Positions 32,343 to 40,791 are shown, counted from the first letter of the stretch. The stretch: DNA of 43,200 nucleotides from JBHGBM01 sp041946965 (GCA_041946965.1 JBHGBM010000046.1:1-43200), one strand, 5' to 3'. Made by a program: numbers and translations. Notes: generated by a model from the sequence alone, not told the origin.

Positions 32343-34508
32343 ATGAACACTCTACGCGTGGCAGCGTTGCTCGCGACGCTGCTTCCCAGCGCCACCGCCG
32401 TCTTTGGTCAGGAAGCGCGGGGCAGCATTACAGGGCGGGTGGTCGATCCGCAGGGGGCCGTGGTACCCGGCGCCGCGATCGTCATCACCAACATCGAAAC
32501 CAACACCATCACGCGCACCTCAAGCAACGAGACCGGATACTATGAGGCGAATTTCCTCAACCCCGGTGAATACAGCGTCAGTGCGGAGGCGGCCGGGTTC
32601 AAGAAAGCGCTGCGAACCGGCCTGGTGCTTCAGGTGGCGGGCAGGCTGGATGTGCAGATCGAGCTGAGCATTGGCGCGGCTGCCGAGACCATCGAGGTCA
32701 CCGCCGAAGCCCCGCTGCTGGACACCACCACCGCCGCCGGCGGCCGCGTGATCGACAACCGGCAGATCAGCCAGCTTCCGATCTCCGACCTAAACCCGTT
32801 CGCTCTGGCCGCGGTCGCTCCGGGGATGTTCTCGACCGACCAGCCCGAATACGTGCGGCCGTTCGATAACGGCGGCACTTCCGGTTTCCGCACGCTGGGC
32901 GGGACGGGCGCCTCGAACGAATACACTATGGATGGCGCGCCGGTATCCGGCACGGGCCGCCGGGTCGGGTTCAACCCTCCCGCCGACGCGGTGGAAGAGT
33001 TCCGGTTGGAGACCTCGAACTTCGACGCCTCCAACGGCTTCACCTCGGGCGCCACGGTCAACGTGAGCAGCAGGGGCGGCACCAACACGCTGCACGGCTC
33101 CATCTTCGATCAGCACTGGCAGCAGCGGTGGAACGCCACGCAGCACTTCACGCGCCTGGCTTATGAGGCCGGTCGCGCCAGCGGCAAGATCGCGCCCGGG
33201 ACGCAGAAACAGGCCAGCGGGAGATCGAATAACTTCGGCGGCATGGCGAGTGGCCCCGTGTACATTCCCAAAATTCTGAACGGAAAGGACAAGCTGTTCT
33301 TCTCCTTCGTATACAACGGCATCAAGCAGGCCAAGGCGGAGACCACCAGTTCCATCAACCGCAGCGTGCCGAAGATGGCCTGGCGCCAGGGGGATTTTTC
33401 CGACCTGCTTGCCATCAACGCCGCCCAGTACACCGTCTATGACCCCCGGACGGCCCGCCAGCAGGGGAGCCGGGTGGTTCGCCTGCCGTTCCCCGGCAAC
33501 AAAGGCGTTCCCATTCTCAACCCGATGTACAGTTTCTATTCCAAGATCTACCCGGTTCCGAACGACGTGCCGGGCTTGGTGAACGCCGAAGGAGCCAACA
33601 ACTACTACGCCGCGCAAATGCCAAAGAACGAAAACTTCTACTCCCACGTGGAGCGCGGCGACTACAACATTTCGGAAAAACACCGGGTGAGCGGACGCTA
33701 CTTCTACAACCACCGCCTCGCCGACGAATACGACTGGACCTACGAGACCATGCGTGGACTGCAACGCAACGGCCTGGTGCGCCAGAACCAAGGCGGCGGC
33801 GGCGACTGGATCTGGACCATGAGCGCCAGGACGATCCTGAACATGGGCGTGAGCTGGATGCGGTTCTCCGAGGGCAACGACTCTCCCACCCGCACACAGT
33901 TCAAGCCGAGCGACGTCGGTCTGCCGAAGTATCTCGACGACAAAGCCGGCAAGTACACTTCGCTGCCGCGGCTCGACTTCGACAGCATCGAAGACGTCAG
34001 CGACAGCTATCCGGTGGTCGGCGGCCTCGGCTCCACCGGCGAAATCAGCCTGCGGATGACCAGCATCCGGGGCAACCACTCGTTCCGCTACGGCTACAAC
34101 TACCGGCGCTATCAGTACACCGCGTTCGGTCCGGGAAGCAGCTCGGGCATATTCCAGTTCCGCCGCGACTTCGTGCGCTCCACAGATGCCGATACGGTGG
34201 CTTCGCATCGCGGGCTCGAGTGGGCCGCGTTCATGATGGGGATGCCAACAGCATCAGCATCGACACCAACGACTCGGCGTATGCCTGGACGCCCTACCAG
34301 GCGGCTTACTTCCAGGACGACCTGCGCATCACCAACAAACTCCGCCTCAACCTGGGGCTGCGCTTTGAACGGAACGGCGGGTCCAGGGAGCGCTACGACC
34401 GCGCGCTCGGCGGGGGGTTCGACTGGGGCGCCACTTACGCGTTCGCCGACGACGTCCGGGCGCAGTACGCCAAAAACCCGATCCCGGAACTGGCCCCGCA
34501 GGACCTGA
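32343..34508 (+). CDS. Second Oar-like TonB-dependent receptor, N-terminal part (frameshifted)
   Basis: Encodes the signal peptide (LLATLLPSATAVFGQ), carboxypeptidase-regulatory domain (SITGRVVDPQGAVVPGAAIV, SNETGYYEANFLNPGEYSVS), plug (IEVTAEAPLLDTTTAAGG, NEYTMDGAPVSG) and the first half of the barrel up to GLEWAAFMMGMP. After about base 34246 the frame yields unrelated Arg/Thr-rich sequence (ASTPTTRRMPGRPTRR) and stops at 34508. The genuine continuation is in another frame from about 34241 (next entry). With the frame restored the product would be about 1230 residues, like its neighbour. Aligned with the first receptor (MMGLPTTSVVETND), restored MMGMPNSISIDTND has equal length, so one base has been lost. 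Either a broken gene or a sequence error. Confidence 0.85.
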   Translation: MNTLRVAALLATLLPSATAVFGQEARGSITGRVVDPQGAVVPGAAIVITNIETNTITRTSSNETGYYEANFLNPGEYSVSAEAAGFKKALRTGLVLQVAGRLDVQIELSIGAAAETIEVTAEAPLLDTTTAAGGRVIDNRQISQLPISDLNPFALAAVAPGMFSTDQPEYVRPFDNGGTSGFRTLGGTGASNEYTMDGAPVSGTGRRVGFNPPADAVEEFRLETSNFDASNGFTSGATVNVSSRGGTNTLHGSIFDQHWQQRWNATQHFTRLAYEAGRASGKIAPGTQKQASGRSNNFGGMASGPVYIPKILNGKDKLFFSFVYNGIKQAKAETTSSINRSVPKMAWRQGDFSDLLAINAAQYTVYDPRTARQQGSRVVRLPFPGNKGVPILNPMYSFYSKIYPVPNDVPGLVNAEGANNYYAAQMPKNENFYSHVERGDYNISEKHRVSGRYFYNHRLADEYDWTYETMRGLQRNGLVRQNQGGGGDWIWTMSARTILNMGVSWMRFSEGNDSPTRTQFKPSDVGLPKYLDDKAGKYTSLPRLDFDSIEDVSDSYPVVGGLGSTGEISLRMTSIRGNHSFRYGYNYRRYQYTAFGPGSSSGIFQFRRDFVRSTDADTVASHRGLEWAAFMMGMPTASASTPTTRRMPGRPTRRLTSRTTCASPTNSASTWGCALNGTAGPGSATTARSAGGSTGAPLTRSPTTSGRSTPKTRSRNWPRRT

Positions 34509-36043
34509 AGATCCAGGGGGGCAACTATTACCTTGGAAAGCCGAACAAGACGTGGACCTCGCCCTTCAACATGCTCATGCCCAAGGCCGCACTGGTATAC
34601 CAGTTGAATAACAAGACGGTCCTTCGCGTGGGCTACGGATGGTGGTATGACGGTTCCTTCAACGTCAACAACGACCGGCCGGCCCAGGACGGTTACAGCC
34701 AGGCCACCAGCACCCAGATCACGACCGACAACGGTTTGACGTTTTGCTGCGGCGTCGGCGCGATCGGCAATCTGGCACAGGGGCGGACGCTGCTGGCCGA
34801 TCCGTTCCCGACGGTGAGGGCGGGCGGCGCCAGATTCGACACCCCTTACGGAAACAGTCTCGGCGCCTATATCCGCGTCGGCCGCGGTTACACGTTCCGT
34901 CCCTACGATTTCAGGTCGCCGAAGCAGCAGCGCATCCGCTTCAGCATCCAACGGGAAATCACCAGGGACCTGGTCGTGGATGTCTCCTACAACGGCGCCT
35001 ATGCGCGAACGTACCTGGAACAGCGCATTGACTATCTTCCCGCTCAGTACTGGGCCCAGGGCAATGTTCGCCGGCAGGATGTCGACGACTGGCTGAATGC
35101 GAACCTCCCGAATCCCTTCCGCCTGAGCGCGATTCCGGGCGTGCAGGCGAAACTCGACGCCGGCACTTACACCTGGCTGATCAACCAGGGCTTTTTCAAC
35201 GGCACCAACATCCGGCGCAACGTCCTGCTGCGCGGGCCCTACCTGCACATGAACGGCTTGAACGGTTACCGGCCCGGCCAGGAGTATGAGAACAAGGGCA
35301 AGACCATTTACCACGACGTGCAGATCCAACTGGACAAGCGTTTCTCCAAGCACCTGACCTACCAGGTCATGTACACCTGGGCGACCGGACGCGACGCCGA
35401 CTGGTTCATGAACCAATTCGACACGGTGCCGACCTGGCGTCCGAACCAGGCCGCCCGCGGGCACCGGTTCGTCACCACGGGCATTTTCGAGCTGCCGTTC
35501 GGCAAGGGCCGCACCTGGGTGACACAGAACCCGGTTCAGCATGTGGTCGGCGGATGGAACCTGGGCTGGATCTACAACTTCCAGTCCGGCCCGGTGGTGG
35601 GTGACTGGGGCAACCAGTTCTTCTACGGCGACATGAGCCAGATCCTCACTCTGTTTGATCAAAAGGCCACCCAGGACAGAGACATGCACCAGTGGTTCCG
35701 GCCGGACATCGCCTATAAGGGCACCGGCGCCGTGCCGGCCAACTTCGTGGGCTTCGAAGGCCGGTCCAACATGCGCCCGGGCGACTACCACGTGCGGGTG
35801 TTCCCGAGCCGGATTAAGGGTCTTCGCGCCGACGGCATCAACAAGTGGGACCTGAAGATCGAGCGGCAGTTCCGCATCAGCGAGCGGGCGCGGACCCGCT
35901 TCTCGGTGGATCTGCTGAACGCTTTCAATCACACCAGCTTCAGCGGGCCCAACATCGACCCGACGAGCACCAACTTCGGCAAGGTCACTTCGCAACGCGG
36001 TCCGAGCCGGATCATCCAGCTCAACCTGCGCGTCGAATTCTGA
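34220..36043 (+). CDS. Second Oar-like TonB-dependent receptor, C-terminal part (frameshifted)
   Basis: Continues the barrel of the preceding entry: NSISIDTNDSAYAWTPYQ, YFQDDLRITNKLRLNLGLRFERNG, then strands through to FSVDLLNAFNHTSFSGPN and the C-terminal IIQLNLRVEF ending in Phe. The opening residues from ATG 34220 (MGRVHDGDA) are an out-of-frame reading of the upstream part, so this ATG is not a real start and the piece has no signal peptide of its own. On its own it could not be exported; it is functional only if the frame is intact in the real genome. Similar in layout to the receptor at 28467-32117, so the pair is probably an old tandem duplication. Confidence 0.82.
   Translation: MGRVHDGDANSISIDTNDSAYAWTPYQAAYFQDDLRITNKLRLNLGLRFERNGGSRERYDRALGGGFDWGATYAFADDVRAQYAKNPIPELAPQDLKIQGGNYYLGKPNKTWTSPFNMLMPKAALVYQLNNKTVLRVGYGWWYDGSFNVNNDRPAQDGYSQATSTQITTDNGLTFCCGVGAIGNLAQGRTLLADPFPTVRAGGARFDTPYGNSLGAYIRVGRGYTFRPYDFRSPKQQRIRFSIQREITRDLVVDVSYNGAYARTYLEQRIDYLPAQYWAQGNVRRQDVDDWLNANLPNPFRLSAIPGVQAKLDAGTYTWLINQGFFNGTNIRRNVLLRGPYLHMNGLNGYRPGQEYENKGKTIYHDVQIQLDKRFSKHLTYQVMYTWATGRDADWFMNQFDTVPTWRPNQAARGHRFVTTGIFELPFGKGRTWVTQNPVQHVVGGWNLGWIYNFQSGPVVGDWGNQFFYGDMSQILTLFDQKATQDRDMHQWFRPDIAYKGTGAVPANFVGFEGRSNMRPGDYHVRVFPSRIKGLRADGINKWDLKIERQFRISERARTRFSVDLLNAFNHTSFSGPNIDPTSTNFGKVTSQRGPSRIIQLNLRVEF
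34241..34247 (+). other. Frameshift site in second receptor (one base missing)
   Basis: Reading leaves the frame of ATG 32343 and resumes one base back. Restoring a base within GATGCCA gives MMGMPNSISID; restoring a G in the GGGG run at 34238-34241 gives MMGDANSISID. The first keeps a proline also present in the neighbouring receptor. Confidence 0.75.
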
Positions 36044-36058
36044 CAGGCGCAGCGGCCC

Positions 36059-36102
36059 TCTCTACGCCGCGCGCGCAAGCCGGCGGTGGCGCGGCGTAGA
36101 GA
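36059..36102 (+). terminator. 14-bp hairpin after second receptor
   Basis: Perfect 14-bp inverted repeat (36059-36072 with 36089-36102) and a 16-base loop, starting 16 bases after the receptor stop. Very stable, but followed by GAAACC rather than T residues. Confidence 0.6.
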
Positions 36103-36132
36103 AACCACGCAAAAGGCGGGAAGCATTTTTGT

Positions 36133-36170
36133 GCTATCTTGCGTTTTTCACCTGCCGCGCGAAAGATAGC
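36133..36170 (+). promoter_or_regulatory. 8-bp inverted repeat just before the permease start
   Basis: GCTATCTT at 36133-36140 and AAGATAGC at 36163-36170 with 22 bases between; the second arm ends 5 bases before ATG 36176, where a Shine-Dalgarno would normally lie and none is seen. It could be a split operator or a leader stem controlling translation. Confidence 0.45.
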
Positions 36171-36175
36171 CAACT

Positions 36176-37624
36176 ATGAATTTGTTTTCCACAAAATCGG
36201 TAGACGGCATCATGGCCGAATCCGAAGGCGGCGAGCACCGCCTGCGCCGCACGCTCGGCCCCATGCAGTTGATTTCCCTCGGAATCGGCGCGATCATCGG
36301 CGCGGGCCTGTTCTCCCTCACGGGCGTGGCCGCGGCGGAGTACGCCGGCCCGGCCGTGGCGCTCTCCATGCTCGTGGCCGCCATCGGCTGCGCGTTCGCC
36401 GGCCTGTGCTACAGCGAGTTCTCGTGCATGATCCCCGTGGCCGGCAGCGCATACACCTACGCTTACACCACGCTCGGCGAGTGGCTGGCCTGGATTATCG
36501 GTTGGGACCTGGTGCTGGAGTACGCGGTGGGTGCGGCCACGGTCTCCATCAGTTGGTCGGGTTACGTGGTTTCGCTGCTCAACGACCTGGGCATCCGGCT
36601 GCCGGCGCAGTTGGTGGCGGGGCCGCTCGAGCCCCTGAAGCTTCCCGATGGAACCCTGATCCATGGCGTCATAAACCTGCCGGCGGTCTTCATCATCACG
36701 GTCATCTCGCTGCTGCTGATGATCGGCATCAAAGAATCCGCCCGCACCAACGCCGTCATCGTGGTGATCAAGGTCGCGGTGGTCCTGGTGTTCATCGGAC
36801 TCGGCTGGCGCTACGTGGAATCGGCTAATTACACGCCGTTCATCCCGGCCAACACCGGGGAGTTCGGACGTTTCGGTTTGAGCGGCATCATGGCTGGGGC
36901 GGGGACAATCTTCTTCGCCTACATCGGCTTCGACGCCGTCTCCACCGCGGCGCAGGAGGCGCGCAATCCGCAGAAGCACATGCCCATCGGCATCATCGGG
37001 TCGCTGATCATCTGCACCGTGCTCTACGTGCTGTTCTCCGTGGTGCTCACCGGGATGGTCAACTACACGCAGTTGGGAGTCTCCGCGCCGGTCGCGCTGG
37101 CCATCGACAAGACCCCGTTCCTGTGGCTGAACAAGCTGGTGAAGCTGGGGATCATCGCCGGGTTCACCTCCGTGATCCTGGTGATGCTGCTGGGACAGTC
37201 GCGCGTGTTTTATTCCATGTCGCGCGACGGGCTGGTGCCTCCGGTGTTCTCCGCGGTTCATCCCAAGTTCCGTACGCCGTGGCGCTCGAACCTGCTGTTC
37301 TGCTTTTTCGTGGCTCCTTTCTCGGCGTTCTTGCCGCTCTCGGTGGTGGGCCACATGACCAGCATCGGCACGCTGTTCGCGTTCGTGATCGTCTGCGCCG
37401 GCGTGTGGGTGATGCGGCGCAAGAACCCCGGCGCGCCGCGTCCGTTCAAGACGCCGCTGGTTCCGCTGGTCCCGATCCTGGGCATCGTCTGGAACTTCGC
37501 CATGATGTATTCGCTCGGCTGGGACAACTGGATCCGGCTGGGCATCTGGTTCCTGATCGGCCAGATCCTGTACTTCATCTACGGTTACAAGCACAGCCAC
37601 CTGCGGCGCGGCACGGCGAAATAA
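36176..37624 (+). CDS. APC-family amino acid permease (cationic amino acid transporter type)
   Basis: 482 residues with about twelve membrane segments. The N-terminus MNLFSTKSVDGIMAESEGG followed by LRRTLGPMQLISLGIGAIIGAGLFSLTG is diagnostic of the CAT/YfnA branch of the amino acid-polyamine-organocation superfamily; the GAIIGAG helix break of TM1 and the TM6 break in FFAYIGFDAVSTAAQEARNPQK are visible. It should be a proton-coupled amino acid importer in the inner membrane. ATG 36176 fits the family N-terminus. There is no Shine-Dalgarno, and an inverted repeat closes just upstream. Substrate not determinable from sequence alone. Confidence 0.93.
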   Translation: MNLFSTKSVDGIMAESEGGEHRLRRTLGPMQLISLGIGAIIGAGLFSLTGVAAAEYAGPAVALSMLVAAIGCAFAGLCYSEFSCMIPVAGSAYTYAYTTLGEWLAWIIGWDLVLEYAVGAATVSISWSGYVVSLLNDLGIRLPAQLVAGPLEPLKLPDGTLIHGVINLPAVFIITVISLLLMIGIKESARTNAVIVVIKVAVVLVFIGLGWRYVESANYTPFIPANTGEFGRFGLSGIMAGAGTIFFAYIGFDAVSTAAQEARNPQKHMPIGIIGSLIICTVLYVLFSVVLTGMVNYTQLGVSAPVALAIDKTPFLWLNKLVKLGIIAGFTSVILVMLLGQSRVFYSMSRDGLVPPVFSAVHPKFRTPWRSNLLFCFFVAPFSAFLPLSVVGHMTSIGTLFAFVIVCAGVWVMRRKNPGAPRPFKTPLVPLVPILGIVWNFAMMYSLGWDNWIRLGIWFLIGQILYFIYGYKHSHLRRGTAK

Positions 37625-37629
37625 GCGTG

Positions 37630-37635
37630 TAACAT
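37630..37635 (+). promoter_or_regulatory. -10 element for glycosidase-like gene, leaderless spacing
   Basis: TAACAT 6 nt before ATG 37642. A three-codon reading frame (ATG 37634, M-V-A-stop) overlaps the start as ATGA, but it would lie upstream of a leaderless transcript start. Confidence 0.4.
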
Positions 37636-37641
37636 GGTCGC

Positions 37642-39291
37642 ATGACGTTCGTCTTGCCGCTGCTTGCGCTGCTGCTCGCCGGCAATATCTATCCGCACCG
37701 TTGGGTGTGGGTTTCGCGCAATCTCTCGCGCGACCAGGACGTGGAGGATATACGCGGTATCGCGGAGACCGCGGCGCGGCACGGCCTGACCGGCATGGCG
37801 CTCTCCTGCGGGCTCGACCGGCTCAGTCTGCAATCGGCCGCCTACGTGGAGCGCGTGCGGCGGGTCAAGGAGATCTGCGACGGGCTGGGGCTCGAAATCA
37901 TCCCGAATGTCTTCTCCGTAGGTTACGGCGGCAGCCTGCTGGCCTTTGACCGCAACCTCGCCGAAGGCCAGCCGGTGAAAGACGCGCTCTTCGTGGCGGA
38001 CGGCCGCACGGCGCGCCTGGAACCCGATCCGGCCGTCGCCTTCGTCAACGGCGGCCTCGAGGAGTACGACGGCCACAAGCTGAAAGGCTACTCGCTCCAG
38101 GACGGCCCCGGTTCGCTCAGTTACATCGACACCGAAACCTTCGCCGAGGGCGCTTCCTCGCTGCGCTTCGAGAAGCTCGAAACCGCGGCGAACGGCAACG
38201 CCCGGCTGATGCAGATGGTGCCCGTGCGTCCGTACCGCTGCTACCGCGTCAGCTTCTGGGTGAGGACCCGGGACCTGGAGCCGGCCGGCGCCTTCCGCCT
38301 TCAGGTGCTGGCGCCCGACACCACCGCCCGCGCGCTCGCGCCGTGGACCGCCGGCGTGGCCGCCACCGCCGGCTGGCGCAAACTTGTGTGGGGCTTCAAC
38401 AGCGGGCCGTACGACCGCGTGCGCATCTATGCCGGAACCTGGGGCGCGCGCGGCGGCGCATTCTGGCTGGATGGTTTCGAGATCGAGGAAACGGGCCTGC
38501 TGAACGTGCTGCGCCGGCCGGGGACGCCCGTTGAAGTGCGCGGCGAGGAGTCCGGCACGGTCTACCAGGAGGGCGGCGACTACGGCCCCATTGTGGACCC
38601 GCGCCTCAACCACCGCTTCGATCACGAGGCGCCCCCTCTGGCGCTCACGGCGGGCACCCGCATCCGGCCCGGCGAGCGGCTCCGCGTGAGCTGGTATCAC
38701 AGCCTGGCCGTCAACGACGGCCAGGTGACGGTGTGCATGTCCGAGCCGAGGATCTATGAGATCTTCCGCGAGCAGGCGCGCCGCATGCACGAACTGCTCG
38801 GCGCCGGCCGCTACATCCTCAGCATGGACGAGATCCGCGCCGGCGGCACCTGCGAAGCCTGCCGCCGCCGCGGGCTGAGCATGGCGGAAATCCTGGGCGA
38901 CTGCATCACGCGCCAGATGGAAGCGCTGCGCGACGCCAACCCGGGCGCGGATATCTACTCGTGGTCGGACATGCTCGACCCCAACCACAACGCGCACGGA
39001 AATTACTACCTCGTGGACGGCGATTACAGCGGCTCCTGGAATTACGTTCCGCCGGACCTGGGAATTATCACCTGGTATTACCTGAAGCGGGCGGCCAGCC
39101 TGGAGCATTTCTCCAGCCTCGGCTTTCGCACCTTGGCCGGCGCGTATTACGACGGGGACACCCTGGAAAACCCGCGCGGCTGGCTCGAGGCGCTCGACCG
39201 CACGCCCGGCGCGGTGGGGATCATGTACACTACCTGGCAGAACAAGTACAAGCTGCTGGCGGATTTCGGAGATCTGGTCTCACGGGAGTGA
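37642..39291 (+). CDS. Secreted glycosidase-like protein with inserted carbohydrate-binding domain
   Basis: 549 residues. Hydrophobic N-terminus MTFVLPLLALLLAG is a likely signal peptide. Residues about 20-120 and 330-545 look like halves of one TIM barrel (HGLTGMALSCGLDRLSL; VKEICDGLGLEIIPN; then YILSMDEIRAGGTCEACRR, DIYSWSDMLDPNHNAHG, LGIITWYYLKRA). An Asp-Glu pair in SMDEI sits where GH20-type hexosaminidases place their catalytic pair, but overall similarity is weak and this is inference. Residues about 150-290 (SYIDTETFAEGASSLRFEKLE, YRVSFWVRTRDL, GAFWLDGFEIEE) resemble a CBM4/9-type carbohydrate-binding jelly roll inserted into the barrel. A formyltransferase gene follows after 12 bases. 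I do not recognise a named family with confidence. Confidence 0.72.
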   Translation: MTFVLPLLALLLAGNIYPHRWVWVSRNLSRDQDVEDIRGIAETAARHGLTGMALSCGLDRLSLQSAAYVERVRRVKEICDGLGLEIIPNVFSVGYGGSLLAFDRNLAEGQPVKDALFVADGRTARLEPDPAVAFVNGGLEEYDGHKLKGYSLQDGPGSLSYIDTETFAEGASSLRFEKLETAANGNARLMQMVPVRPYRCYRVSFWVRTRDLEPAGAFRLQVLAPDTTARALAPWTAGVAATAGWRKLVWGFNSGPYDRVRIYAGTWGARGGAFWLDGFEIEETGLLNVLRRPGTPVEVRGEESGTVYQEGGDYGPIVDPRLNHRFDHEAPPLALTAGTRIRPGERLRVSWYHSLAVNDGQVTVCMSEPRIYEIFREQARRMHELLGAGRYILSMDEIRAGGTCEACRRRGLSMAEILGDCITRQMEALRDANPGADIYSWSDMLDPNHNAHGNYYLVDGDYSGSWNYVPPDLGIITWYYLKRAASLEHFSSLGFRTLAGAYYDGDTLENPRGWLEALDRTPGAVGIMYTTWQNKYKLLADFGDLVSRE

Positions 39292-39303
39292 CGGAGGGAC
39301 AGC

Positions 39304-39969
39304 GTGAGCAAGCCTTATCGCGTGGGTTTCTGCGTCTCCGGGGGCGGACGTCTGTTCCGCAATGCTGTCCGCGAGGCGGAGCGCCTGGGCATCGAAGCCG
39401 CGGCCCTCTTCGTGGCGGCCAAAGACGAGCCGGCATACCGGTCCTATTGCGATCAGCACCGAGTTCCGCTGTGGGCCATTCAAGCGGCCGGCCGCCGCGA
39501 ATTCGGCGAGGAGCTCACCAGCCGCTCGGCGGACGCCGCGCTCGATCTGATCGTCCTGACGTTCGACCGCATCATCCCTGGGCCCATGGTGGAGCGCTAC
39601 CGCGGCCGGATCATCAACATGCATCCCGGGCTGCTGCCGTCGTTTCGCGGCCCGCATCCGATCGAGGACGCGCTGCGAGCCGGGGTCCGCTTCATCGGGG
39701 CGACCATGCACGAGGTGGACGAACTGGTGGACCACGGCCCCATCATCGCGCAGTGCGTCCTGCCCATCGGGCGCGATGAGGAAATGAACTCGATCTGCAC
39801 GCGGCTGTACCACCTGGTGAGACCCATGTTCCTGCAAACCATCGCATGGTTCGCCGCGGGCAGGATCGAGAAAGACCCCGGTGGAAGGATTTGGGTGCGG
39901 GGAGCCCATTACGGCGCCTGGCCCATCTCGCCGCGGATCGAGATCGGCTTCCCCTCCGAAAACACGTGA
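39304..39969 (+). CDS. PurN-like formyltransferase-fold protein
   Basis: 221 residues. The formyltransferase catalytic triad is complete and spaced as in PurN: Asn105 and His107 in IINMHPGLLPSFRG and Asp143 in ELVDHGPII. The N-terminal VGFCVSGGGRLFRNAV is a PurN-like start. It transfers a formyl group from 10-formyltetrahydrofolate to an amine; the acceptor could be GAR, or an amino sugar as in N-formylated surface sugars. The neighbours are not purine genes, and the preceding gene is a glycosidase-like protein 12 bases upstream, so a second, non-purine role deserves consideration. GTG start with a good GGAGGG Shine-Dalgarno. Confidence 0.85.
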   Translation: MSKPYRVGFCVSGGGRLFRNAVREAERLGIEAAALFVAAKDEPAYRSYCDQHRVPLWAIQAAGRREFGEELTSRSADAALDLIVLTFDRIIPGPMVERYRGRIINMHPGLLPSFRGPHPIEDALRAGVRFIGATMHEVDELVDHGPIIAQCVLPIGRDEEMNSICTRLYHLVRPMFLQTIAWFAAGRIEKDPGGRIWVRGAHYGAWPISPRIEIGFPSENT

Positions 39970-39984
39970 TCGATCTGCCGGCCC

Positions 39985-40686
39985 CTACCGGCCGAGCGCG
40001 TCGGGCGTCAGGCCGTTGTTGTAGCTCAGGCTGGTGACGGACAGTTCCGCGGCAAGCTCTCCGTCTTGCAAAATTTTGGTGTGCCAGGCCACCCGCAGCC
40101 CGCCGGTCAGCCGGAAATCCGAATAGATCTCCTCGATCCGCGCGGCGTTCTCGAGGTAAGCCATCTTGAGGAGCAAGGCGGGGTCCTTCCCGATCCACAG
40201 CCTCGCCTTCACGTTACGTTCCATCGAAACTTCGAGGATGTCGGCCGCGACGCCATTGACGTCGCCGGTTCCGCCATAGCGCACGCTGTGGCCGGGCCAC
40301 TCGTCGCTTTGCAGCACATATTCCGGCAGGTGCAGCAGAGTGCCTTTGACCTCCCACACCTGGGATTCCGAGAGCGGAATGCGGCCCTGGGCGGAACGAA
40401 TCCATCCGGCGCCTTCTTGCAGATAGACCACCACGCTGGAGACGCCCGCCGTCATTTCGTTCCGCAGCGTGCCGGGAAGGATCGCCTGGGTCGTCTGCAA
40501 AGCCTGGATGCGGCCGCCGAGAATACTCCTCCTCGCCGTGCGCCGGAGATCCCGGATTTTCGCCAGCCGTTCCTTTCCGCCGGCCGCGGCCTGCGCCCTG
40601 GCGAGAATTTCACGCGCCGGATCGCCCCCGGATTGAATTCCGGCAAGCGCCATCAGCGCGCCCAACGTTGCGGATATCCAGCACAT
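39985..40686 (-). CDS. Secreted LolA-like protein of unknown function
   Basis: About 233 residues. MCWISATLGALMALAGIQSGG is a signal peptide; an alternative GTG at 40710 would lie inside the hairpin of the upstream terminator, so ATG 40686 (preceded by GAGCAGGG) is preferred. The mature protein starts with a helix (AREILARAQAAAGGKERLAKIRDL) and continues as beta-rich sequence with LWIGKDPALLLKMAY and DFRLTGGLRVAWHTKI, the pattern of LolA-like outer-membrane-sorting folds. It shares the LWIGK motif with the protein ending at 2156. Convergent with the formyltransferase. No function can be assigned. Confidence 0.78.
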   Translation of the reverse strand: MCWISATLGALMALAGIQSGGDPAREILARAQAAAGGKERLAKIRDLRRTARRSILGGRIQALQTTQAILPGTLRNEMTAGVSSVVVYLQEGAGWIRSAQGRIPLSESQVWEVKGTLLHLPEYVLQSDEWPGHSVRYGGTGDVNGVAADILEVSMERNVKARLWIGKDPALLLKMAYLENAARIEEIYSDFRLTGGLRVAWHTKILQDGELAAELSVTSLSYNNGLTPDALGR

Positions 40687-40695
40687 ACCCTGCTC

Positions 40696-40730
40696 ACAAA
40701 AGAGCCGCACGGGCCACCGCCCGCGCGGCT
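40696..40730 (-). terminator. Rho-independent terminator of the secreted-protein gene
   Basis: On the minus strand a 12-bp stem with one mismatch (arms 40730-40719 and 40714-40703) and a 4-base loop, followed by CTTTT. It follows the stop of the gene at 40792 by about 60 bases and is the most conventional terminator in the window. Confidence 0.75.
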
Positions 40731-40791
40731 GTTCTCCACCCGGGTCCGGTTGTGCACCCCCTCCGTCAACGGCAGAGAGTGGGCGCCTCCG

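Noticed and set aside
34220..34260. Programmed ribosomal frameshifting in the second receptor
   Set aside because: There is no slippery heptamer or clear downstream stem, and receptors of this family are not known to need recoding; mutation or sequence error is simpler.
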